Below, piece by piece: positions 22,692-32,303 of a stretch of DNA of 64,000 nucleotides. A program made the position numbers and the translations under genes. The DNA is from Panicum virgatum (taxonomy: Eukaryota > Streptophyta > Magnoliopsida > Poales > Poaceae): NCBI RefSeq assembly GCF_016808335.1, contig NC_053137.1:8234506-8298505 (forward strand), in the 5' to 3' direction. The notes beneath the pieces were generated by a model, which was not told the DNA's origin, searched no databases, and saw nothing but the letters and a program-made list of their open reading frames with translations. Position 1 is the first letter of the stretch, and each line of letters starts with the position of its first letter.

Positions 22692-23711
22692 CAATGTTTT
22701 AAATAGCGGATTTTTCCTCTTAGCGGCTACCTCTTTCAAAGGCTAAAATGGATATAGCGGAGGCTAAGACCATTTAGCGGATTTACAAAAGTCTCTTCTT
22801 CAAATAAGCAATCTAAGCTGAAAACTATGGAATCTTCAAAGTTCAAAGTTCAAAGTTTCAAACACACCCTTGTCCAGTAAATAATACAAATTGCTAAACA
22901 TAGTTCAATGATCACTGATCAGTACACAATGACCACTCATAGTGACAAACAAGAGACATAAAACAGATTACAGAACCACAAGTCCATAAATGATAACAAG
23001 CACTTGAGCATTTCCATTTCTCAATGATGCATTTCTAATATCTAGTCATATCCAGAATCAGTAGAATCACCAAAGTGCATCGAAACGTCATCATCTTGAT
23101 TACCTTCTGATTCAGTAGATGAAGCAGAAGCTTCAGGTTGCTCATCACGCATCAGAGACCTTATGCTCCTGAGCTTCTTCTTGGGGCCCATGGGTCTCTT
23201 TCTTTTAGCTGGTGGCTGTGGTATGAATTCTTCATGTGGCTGTGCTTTAGCTCCAACTGTAGATCGTTACAGATCTCTGGCTGTGACATGGTGAGGATCT
23301 TGCAGATCGTTGCAGGCTAAGTCGGCGGCTCGGGGCAGGTCGTCACTGTAGGTCGTCGTCGCAAGCTCCGTCCCCTTGCTCGTCGCAGGTCGTCGCCGTT
23401 TTTCTGGAGAGAGGCAGAGAGAAAGAGGCGGCTGCAAGGAGACTGGCGAGAGACTGGGTTTTGGTCTTTTTATGCTGGGAGAGTTGTCATGGGCTAACGG
23501 CTTCATGGGCTCACGGCCAGTTCATTTCAGGTTTCAGCCCAACATGTTTATAGGCGCTAAACAAAGCCCCATTTAGCTGATTTAGCAGGCTATTAGCAGC
23601 TAATAGCGGTTAAATTCGTTTAGCGCTAAAAGGGGCATTTCTTAGCCTTCTTCTTCGCCAGAGGCTATAGCCGGCTATAGCGAAGGCTATAGCCGGCTAT
23701 TTAAATCATTG
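22692..23711 (-). mobile_element. Non-autonomous hAT element, 1020 bp, 8-bp TSD
   Basis: Left CAATGTTTTAAATAGCGG and right GGCTATTTAAATCATTG are inverted repeats. CTAAGCAC is duplicated at 22684-22691 and 23712-23719. Subterminal TAGCGG/GGCTATAGCC repeats are numerous at both ends, as in hAT transposase-binding regions. It keeps a 3' coding remnant on the minus strand. Confidence 0.92.
23042..23264 (-). pseudogene. C-terminal coding remnant inside the hAT element
   Basis: On the minus strand an open frame reads EFIPQPPAKRKRPMGPKKKL, then RSIRSLMRDEQPEAS and DDDVSMHFGDSTDSGYD, and ends in TAG at 23042-23044. A basic segment followed by a serine/acidic tail just inside the element suggests the last exon of a larger protein, plausibly the lost transposase. 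No catalytic or dimerisation domain remains. Confidence 0.5.
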
Positions 23712-24263
23712 CTAAGCACTGAGGTATGAAGGCAAGCGCATCATGTCAGATGAATCCTGTGCCAAACATGCTACGGGCCGAGCCGCCATTGCCGGGCTCC
23801 CGGTGTGAAGTCAAGCTCGCCGCCGCCGGAACGGACGAGCCGATCCAGCAGCGAGGATGTCGGCGGCGGCGACGGGCACTGCCTGAGCCGGACGAGCCGA
23901 TCCGATCCGAACCAGGGGGCACTCGGAGCAGCCCTGATCGATCACCGCGGCGCGCTTGACTTCCAAGCTGGGAGGTGCCTCGCAGCTGGCCGGCAGGCGG
24001 CGCCGGCCTCCCAGCACCACGGCCGCACGGCGGCACGGGCAGGGGTGGACGGTGTCTCGCTCGCCTACCCACCGGGGCCGGGTACTCGTAACCCGTTCAA
24101 TCTTTCACCAACGGCTGAGATTAAGACCCACGGGACGTTGACTGGACCGAGCGCGCAGACACCCTCCCTCTCGTCGTCCTGCCACTCCGCCATTACTGCC
24201 GCCGTCCACCGCCGGCGAGCTCCAGAGGGCCGAGCGTGGTTTGTATGTCGCGCACAAGGATCC

Positions 24264-24583
24264 TGTTGGATATGTTCCAAATTCATATTGGGCTGGCCGA
24301 CTTCTGCCATAGCGAAGCGAAGGCCCGAGCAAAACCAACGGCAGGACCGAAGCGATTAGAGTTCAGTACATATATCCTCGATTAGTGTTTACTCTATTAT
24401 TCTCTTATAAGCCGTCATACGGCATTGTAACCCAAAAAAACTCTTGATAATAGTGAGAAGTGTTGCTGGCTAACGCCTGTGGTTTTTCCCCTTCACATTG
24501 AAAGGGTTTTCCATGTAAAATTGTGTGTCTCCGCTGTAATTGATCTTACTTGTTTCATCGTTTAGTCGCCGTTACTTGGAACA
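24264..24583 (+). mobile_element. Solo LTR, Copia-like, 320 bp, 5-bp TSD
   Basis: The LTR starts TGTTGGATATGTTCC and ends TTACTTGGAACA. The 5-bp duplication GATCC lies at 24259-24263 and 24584-24588. The right part (GCCTGTGGTTTTTCCCC, then GGGTTTTCCATGTAAAA) is typical of grass Copia LTRs. Sister array units show the uninterrupted site AAGGATCCCGGCCATGCG. Confidence 0.9.
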
Positions 24584-27500
24584 GATCCCGGCCATGCGCC
24601 GGCGCCACGCCGACAACACCGTTGGCCGCACCGCCTCCTACCTAGCTACCTCGCTCGCCGCGGCGCGCACCCGGCAGCGTCGCACCACCACGATCAAGAC
24701 AGAAGACCAATAGACCATCCTCCCACGCAGCACAACGGACACCCACTGTTCACTCCGTTCATCTGACCTCACAGCAACCTACCTCTCCACGGCGGGTCTG
24801 GCCGGCCGATGGCGGCGTGGATGTGGCAGCAGCAACGATCATGCACGCCCGGCCCGCGGCGAGCCTGGCCTATACCGTTACCGCGGCGACGCTGCTTTCG
24901 AGCTGCGAGGTGCCTGTCACAGTCGCCGCTACTGGCAGGGGTGGGGAGGCTCTCTCGGCCCATGGCTTCCCTCGCCGCTGGTCTCTTGTCGCCGCTACCA
25001 AGGCTGGACGGTGTTTCATCCACCGACCGGGTGGACGATATTTCATTTACCGTCCACCCTGGGTGGTTGTGAGCCTTTCGATTCTCAATCGATGGCGGAG
25101 ATTAAGAAGGTAGACCCAGTACAAACGGGACGTTGACTGCACCGAGCGCTCACATGCCCTCTCGTCGTCCTGGCCCGCTGCTCCTCCGGCCTCTACGCCA
25201 CCTCCGGCGAGCTCCGATCCCGCCCTAGATTGAGTTCAGTGCTAGCTGCCGTCATCCTGCTGCTCTGCTTCGCGGCCCTTGCTGCCGCCGTCCGGCGACG
25301 GCGAGCTCCTGAGGGCCGAGCGAGGCTTGCACGGCGCGCACGCCTGGTTACTAATTAAATAGCTCTCGACTCTCAAGCGGATTCGCCGCCGCCGCCCGGC
25401 TTAACGTCGGCGGGTTTATGGACAGCATCTCAAGGGAACTGAACTTGGGAATCCAAACCATGGCGTCGCGTGTCCGTGTGATGCATCTCTACTACGGTGC
25501 CGATGGCCACTTGCTCTGAACAAGTCATGGAACGGAAAGCATCTATCAGAGTCTGAACATACACAGGCATTGATTGTGCTTGATTGCTGTCTGCACAGCT
25601 CCCATTTCCAAATGCACGTTATTCAACCTTTTTTTTTTTGGTTCCATCAGGTCTTGATTGTGCTCCTGCAAATTCTTCTCTTCTATGAATTTGATGTGCT
25701 CATGTGCACCGACTCTTCTTCGCTCTACTTGTGCCTGTCGCTGCAAAAGTCCAGTGTCAAACTAGTACTTCTGTAGTATTGTCTAGTCCAAATGGTGACC
25801 ATCACAATCTTTGTCCTATAGTGAGCAAGCATGTCTTTCTATCTCTGCAGACTCGAGGTTCCAGGCTTACATATGGATGCTTCCATCACATCTCATGTAC
25901 CCAGTCTTGGTCATGATAACAGCTAGTGTGGCGGTGACAATCGCCACCATGCGTGGCAAAAGCTTGAAATACATGCAACTGGCAACTGCAGAGGCAGCGG
26001 CAGCAATGCTCACTTCTTAATGAAGTAGATGGGTGTTTTTTTTCCTAGTAATAACTTGGACACTTGAATCAGATGCTAATCCGGTTACAGTTACGTGTCG
26101 TAACTCATGAGCACCCACACTGTTGCTGTACCACAAAAGCACGGGCAGATGCAGAGGCAGGAATTCAGAGCTCAAGTGCAAAAGAGTTCATCAGAATGTT
26201 CTCAATGATTCAGTGCTCAAGCATGCGAAGAGTAACCGTCAAAGTTCTGAACATATACAGGCATATAACTCACTCTGAGTTGAACAGTCACTCCGACTTT
26301 GCTGGTTGCTTTTGCACTGGTAGGGAGCTCCATGTGCATGTTGTTCAACGTTGCTTGGTTCTAATGGATCCTGATGACGCTCTTGGAATAATTATTTCTT
26401 CTACGAATCCCATGTACTCTGACTCTTCTTCAGTATAATTGTGCCTGTTGCTGCAAAGTTCAGTGTCAAACTAGTTCAGTTTTGCCGCTACGGAAGCCAA
26501 GTTCTGCATGAAGGTTAAGCTTATTCTGTTAAAGGCAAAGCAAAGCAATATTGCAGCTATGGAAGTGTGGCTAGCTTCTCAGTGTTGTAATTTGTTTAGA
26601 TGGACTCACTCTTGTTTCTTCGCTCTTCTTCTTTTTCTACTCTTTTAGCTTTCTATGTTTCCTTTTGTACTAGTCTGTTGAATTTCTTTTTTCTAATAAA
26701 TATAGACATGAGTTAGTTTCCTTTTCACTCTGGTTTGCAGTGATCCATTCCAGACATGAGTTAATTTCCCACAAACAGTTGCCGATTCTGTTTTTTTTTT
26801 TTAAAAAAGAGCTTATTTTTATGAACGAACTAAAAAAGAGCTTATGGAAATAACTTTGCTTTTGCTTATTGGTGAACTCCGCAGCGTTGTCTGAATCTGT
26901 AGGAACAGGCAATTTTCAGGAATTGTTCAGCAAGTCAGTTGGTGTGCTCATTTTTCAGAGGTCTCTCAGTCAGTTGCAGCAATCTAAATCTCTGAGGTCA
27001 GGCCAGCAGCAACTATGTTATCCTAAACTCTGCTTTTCTATCACGTTGATGCCCAACGTTTAATTCCTGAAACTGCTATCTCCATGGCCCAATGGCATCC
27101 CATGCATGCACTGGTCGCTGGCCGGCATGCACACGAGCCCTAGTCCATGCGGCTCACCTCTGAATCTCGGCCGTGCGCCGGCGCCACGCCGACGCCGTAC
27201 GCTGCACCGCCGCGGCAGTAGAAACGGCGGCGACGCTGCTTACGAGCTGCGAGGTGCCTGTCGCCGGCGCCGCTACTGGCAGGGGTGGGGAGGCTCTCTC
27301 GGCTCCCCGCCATGGCTTCCCTCGCCGCATCGCAGCTGACCAACGGGCGGCACTAGCCTCACCTCGCCTCGCTGTGACCAAGGGTGGACGGTGTTTAATC
27401 CACCGACCGGGGTGGACGGTATTTCATTTACCGTCCACCCTGGGTGGCTGTGGGCCATTCGATTCTCAACCGATGGTCGAGATTAAGCGAGGGAGACCCA

Positions 27501-27774
27501 ATACAAACAGGACGTTGACTGCACTAAGCACTAGATTGCCCTCTCGTTGTCCTGCCCCGCTACTTCGCCGGCCTCTCCACCGCCTCTGATGAGCACCGAT
27601 CCCGCACTAGATTAAGTGCTAGCTGCCGTCATCATGCCGCTCTGCTTCGCCGCCGTCGGGCGACGGCGAGCTCCGGAGTCCGACGACGCCACAAAATAAA
27701 GCACGGGCAGATGCCAAGGAAGGAATTCAGAGCTCAAATGCAAAAGAGTTCATCAGAATTTGCTCAATGATTCA

Positions 27775-28005
27775 TGTCATGTTTAGTTTCCAAAAAATTT
27801 CCTACAATACCATCACATCGAATCTTCAGACATATATATGCATGGAGCATTAAATGCTGTTGAAAAAAAATAACTCATTACACAGTTTAACGATAAACAA
27901 CGAGATGAATCTTTTAAGACTAATTAATATATAATTAGATATTTATTGCCAAATAATAACAAAAGTACTACAGTTCCCAAAAAAATTTGCGAACTTAACA
28001 AGGCC
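27775..28005. mobile_element. Tourist-like MITE (copy 1)
   Basis: It starts TGTCATGTTTAGTTTCC and ends TGCGAACTTAACAAGGCC, an inverted pair matching the abundant GGCCTTGTTTAG MITE family of grasses. It is flanked by TCA and TCG; the sister sequence TTCAGTGCTCAAG shows a single TCA. The interior has the usual GAATCTTTTAAGACTAATTA region. Confidence 0.75.
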
Positions 28006-28608
28006 TCGGTGCTCAAGCATGCCAACAGACCGATGATTTTGCTACTCCGGATTAAACTCCAGCAACGAAAAGAAAACAAAAATAAATGTGAATTACTCCA
28101 GCTTCCAAGCTAAGCTATGAAGGCAAGCGCATCATGTCAGATGAATCCTGTGCCAAACACATTACATCACTATGAAGGCAAGCTATGATTTGTGTCTTTG
28201 TCTTCGTTAAGTAAGACTGGGGGCCCTTCCCTCTAAACTCTAAAAAAATGATTTGTGGTCACAGAAAAGAATGTGTTTGTGATGACAATGAAATATAGTG
28301 ATGCAAATTTATTTGCTCACTAATATTTACTCTCCAGTAGCCATATATATGAAAATAAATATGTAATGATAAATCGTCAAAAGAAAAAAAAAGTCTAGGC
28401 CGTGGAGCCTACTAGCTGGTTTGGGCAGGCCACAGGCCACCTCCTCGAGAGCGATAGATGGACACCTCTGTGTGTGGTGGCCACAAATCGAAGACACTCC
28501 GAGGTCCATCAATGGCGTACCTGTCCGCCTGCCCGAGGTTGCCACACACACCACACAATCACAAAATGGTCAAACGTCTTCGTCCTCCCTCGCTCACAAC
28601 TGACCTAC

Positions 28609-28614
28609 TATAAG
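28609..28614 (+). promoter_or_regulatory. Putative TATA box of gene copy 1 (TATAAG)
   Basis: CTACTATAAGGC lies about 90 bp before the start codon, with CT-rich sequence (CGTCCTCCCTCGCTC) before it. The identical site for copy 2 is at 42379-42384. This is a sequence-only prediction. Confidence 0.5.
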
Positions 28615-28701
28615 GCATAAGCTGTACATGTAGCTTCGGCTGATCGGCGCGCACAGATCGACCAAGCGTCGGCGATAAGCCCCAACCCCAACGGCCGGCC
28701 G

Positions 28702-29443
28702 ATGTGTCGTCTCCTGCTGCTCCTGCTCCTCCTCGCCGCCGCGGTGCCGGCCAATGCGTCCGCCGCCGCCGCCGAGCCTCCCCCGGCGTCGGCGATGGCC
28801 CCGTGGCCGGAGCAGTACCACGCGGTGGTCCTCACCAACCTGACCGCGCGCGGCGGGCGGCTGCAGGTGATCGATATCTACTACGACTGGCCCCGCGGGC
28901 GCGACCTCAACCTCGTCCGCCTCCAGCTCCCCGGTGCCGGCGAGCCGCCGCTATGGAACGTCGAGTGGGCCAACGGCACCTCCTACCTCTTCGACGCCGC
29001 GTCCTGCCAGACCTACACCTTCGCCGTCGGCCTCCTGCCGCCCGACTGGAAGAAGGCCGGCGGCGGCGCCGCCTACCTGGGCCGCGCGCGCGTCGACGGC
29101 TTCGACTGCCACGTCTGGTCCAACTTCGTCTTCGCCCGCTACTACGAGGACGTCGCCACCGGCCGCCCCGTCGCCTGGAATTTTGGTACTCCTCCTGCTA
29201 CCTGCGAATTCAATCCCGTCTCGCGATCTTGTCGTCTCGATCGATCTCCTCCATGGATCAGAGTGATAGCTTCGTTTGGCAGGGATGGATGAGCGGCACG
29301 TGCTGAGCTTCGAGCCGGGGGGTGTGCTGGAGGACTCGTCCATGTGGCAGGCGCCGGCTTACTGCTTCGATGGCAGCAGTAATGGCGGCGACGGCGACGC
29401 CGCAGGTGGAGTTGAGGCGGCCAGGGCAGCAGGGCCGATCTAG
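28702..29443 (+). CDS. At4g14100-like secreted protein, tandem copy 1 (C-terminus frameshifted)
   Basis: Two exons, 28702-29185 and 29283-29443 (GT-AG, phase 1), give 214 residues. The first ~22 residues are a leucine-rich signal peptide, so it should enter the secretory pathway. Family landmarks follow: PWPEQYHAVVLTN, LQVIDIYYDWPRGRDLN, VEWANGTSYLF, LLPPDWKK, YLGRARVDGFDCHVW, YYEDVATGRPVAWNF, then in exon 2 [22 protein letters not shown]. Several NxT sites could be glycosylated. Arabidopsis relatives are labelled 'transferring glycosyl groups', but no activity is apparent to me from the sequence. Compared with copy 3, exon 2 loses frame before the conserved C-terminus. It ends GVEAARAAGPI, while the other frame downstream still encodes NSMIRFARPPAAAAAS and SFDQ, with a stop at 29509-29511. 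A Helitron begins 164 bp past the stop. Copies 1 and 2 are identical in exon 1. Confidence 0.85.
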
Positions 29444-31690
29444 TGAACAGCATGATCAGGTTCGCCAGGCCTCCGGCCGCAGCTGCAGCATCTGCATCGT
29501 TTGATCAGTGAGACGTGAGGTCTTGAGCCTTGGTGATTGACTGAAGAGAGACTTTCTGCGGTGACACACCTATCTGAAGGAGAATGTTAAGAAGTCTTTT
29601 GTCCAAATCTATCTATCTATTATCTTAATATAACAGGGTTAAAAGAAGCCACCACGTTCGCCGAGAGAGTCTAGAAATATCACGTTAATCTAAAAAAGAG
29701 AAGAATATACACCGTCGGATTTTATGAAGATCTAACGGTCTGAACTAACACAAAGAGTCCATATCAAATAAAATAGGGTCTAAAATTACCACATTAATTC
29801 AAAAAAAAGAAAAATGTAAACCGTTGGATATTGTGAAGATCTAACGGTCCGAATTAACATAAAGAGTCCATATCGAATACGACCAATAAACATAATAAAC
29901 ATGTATGTTTGGCTGATGGGTTCAATTGGAAAGCTACTACTCCTTGACGAGATTGGCATGGGCATGTCTCTCGCAATCTACTTCTGCTCGCCGACCAGGC
30001 CCACCTCGGCCTCATCTCCATCACCTTCCTTCCTGAACACAGCCTGGCATGGCATGCACAACCTCGAGGCCTCGAGAGCTCTTCCTTCACTCCGTTACTG
30101 AGCTCCAGCTCCTCGGCTGGGAGAGCTCAGCCATGGGATTAGGCTTGGTTGGGTGCAGATGGAGAGGTAGGACAAATTAAAGGTGATCGATCTATCCTAT
30201 CCTTATCAATTTTCTCATACAAAATAAAAAAAATTAGGAACTCCATGTACAACCCGTGTCGTGACCACGCAAGCATAGTATTAATTGTTTGGTTTTCAAT
30301 TAGGATTCGAAATGATTTGTTCGGATTTTGATTAGGATTCGGATTGATGGACATGGAATCATTACTTACTTTAGAAATAGTAGAGATAGAGATTCACATA
30401 TATTTGGCAAGTCAAACAGATACCACCAAGAATTTAAAGGAGATATAACTATTAGTTGATCAAGATTGTAAACATACGTACTGCACAAACCAAAAATTCT
30501 AGGATGGCTACTTGACATAAATTAAGGAAGAATGCTAGGAGCATATTCCGGTGACATTGGCTTCAAGAATACCATTGATGATGTCGGCATAAACTGGTGG
30601 AGTAACTCACGTTCAACAGCTGACTGCCACACCGGGTTGGATTAGCGGTGGAAATTGAGTAGGAAAAAAAAAGCTATGTCCGCGATGATAATACGTGTCA
30701 CTTAGAACGAAACACTATCATGGCCAAACAGCGGCGATTGGCAATGTCCCAGATGATTTCAATGGTGAACCTCTCTAGGTGCGCTGCGCCAAGCCAAGAG
30801 GCAAAACCATAGTTCGCCCAGGCTAAATCTGCCTAGGCGAACGACGATGAGCTCTTCCTCCCTTATGATTTATATTTTAAACCTCTCCAGGTGCACTGAG
30901 TCAAGTCAAGAGGTCATCATAGTCAGCCAGGCGGAATCTGCCTAAGAGCACGACAGCTTACCATATATGATACGTGTCCGCGAGCTTTGCCGAATACGCC
31001 ACTTCTTGAAAATCTACGTAACAGATATCAGAAAGACGCTAACCATCATGAGATATTGGCAGCCGCATGGGCATCACACTACAACAAACTACAATTTAAA
31101 ATTTCAAAATTCTAAAAGAACAAGTCCATATCCAATACAACATCAACCAAGAGACTAGCAATTATGTAATTTTTATATCACGTTGATGAAGAGAGAAGAA
31201 GCTACAATTATATAAATATTATTTTCTAATCAGATTGCTTTGCATCTTGATGAGAGAGAGGCCTAGATATATATAATCGGCTATTTTTTATCCTTACCAC
31301 TTGCGATTACCTTGGTAGGCTTCAATAATGCCATCAAGATTGCAAGCAAAGACATACAAAACAGCTAGAAAATTGAGGATCGAAGGAGCTAACCATGGAT
31401 GATGAGTCATTAACAACATGAATTGTTTGCGCAACAAATCAAGTTGATGATCTACCAAGCGAGCTTGCCACATTCACAATTCAAGTGGAGACAATTGATT
31501 GATTGGCATAAGAGATCAAGCTGCAAGTTAAGGCAGAGCACAATTTTGAGATTGACCAAGGGGAAAAAATATTGCAACTTCCATGTACACGCACAACTGA
31601 ACTAAAACATAGAGGCTGCAAAACAACTAGGATCAAAAAGAAAATAGAGAAAAACGACAGCATGGCGTGGCTATGGTAGATATGTGATGT

Positions 31691-31879
31691 GATTTCAATC
31701 TAGCAAATGATAAAAGAGTGTTTGATGTCAAGAGGGTCAAAATAAAATCAGTTGATGATTATGGAGAAAACCAGTGCATTGACCTTGAAGAAGAATACAG
31801 TAACATTCGGAGAAGACCTCCACGGTCAAAAGATAGAAAACATGAGAGACAAGGGCAAAGAGATTTAGAAAGCAATTAG
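31691..31879 (+). other. Coding-like fragment in the Helitron, copy 1
   Basis: A 62-codon stretch reads KRVFDVKRVKIKSVDDYG, ENQCIDLEEEYSNIRRRPP and KDRKHERQGQRDLESN before TAG. It has no start codon and no domain I recognise. Copy 2 (45461-45649) keeps the same frame, length and stop despite nearby differences. It may be a captured exon. Confidence 0.35.
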
Positions 31880-32303
31880 AGAGTGCTCAACTTGGTGAGC
31901 TCAATGATAATGAATTTAAGGGAATGAGGGCACGACAAGGACAAGCTTTATGCCTTCATTTTCGAAACCGAGACGTGATTAACTTAGTCGGAAGGTTGAG
32001 TATCACCCTAACACAGCCTAGCACCGTTATTGCTGCCGAGGCATGGCAATCACCACCAGCGATTTTTACGAAGCACCAAGATGGTGATGTCTCCATGTTA
32101 GTAAGCATTGTTATCAGTGGATGCCTGACGTGACGAAGGCTGGAAATTTTCTGGAGAGAAGAACGACAATGTAGTCATAGTGAGGCTGTGATCTAAACAA
32201 TCAATTCATTCCAATATTTAGCATGTATGGCTATCTATTGCAAGATACATATCATGTTCCATGAGAGGGGAGGATGAAATAAATCCTCAATGATTACAGC
32301 ATA

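Larger units (their letters stand above)
18230..28440 (+). repeat. Degenerate tandem array of ~2-kb related units
   Basis: Several modules recur in order. (a) A TCTGAATC-GTTTTCAGGAATTGTTCAG module (18360, 21600, 26890). (b) A GC-rich module with GGTGGACGGTGT, GGCTGAGATTAAG and GGACGTTGACTG (ends about 19460, 22310, 24150, 25150, 27530). (c) A module with TCTGAACATATACAGGCAT and GCTGCAAAAGTTCAGTGTCA (19840-20060, 25550-25760, 26240-26480). A sixth copy is at 38047-40457. Units are interrupted by a MULE-like element, a hAT element, a solo LTR and a MITE. Frames are broken in all units. The array may derive from a duplicated gene or a large element; I do not recognise the source. Confidence 0.65.

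Noticed and set aside
25811..26020. Membrane-protein exon (AYIWMLPSHLMYPVLVMITA)
   Set aside because: The hydrophobic stretch is attractive, but sister units of the array do not keep the frame, and no family is recognisable.
29901..30101. Helicase-like Walker fragment (LLLLDEIGMG) in the Helitron
   Set aside because: The lysine/threonine of the P-loop is missing, the rest of the frame shows no helicase motif, and copy 2 does not support selection on this frame. Could be chance.
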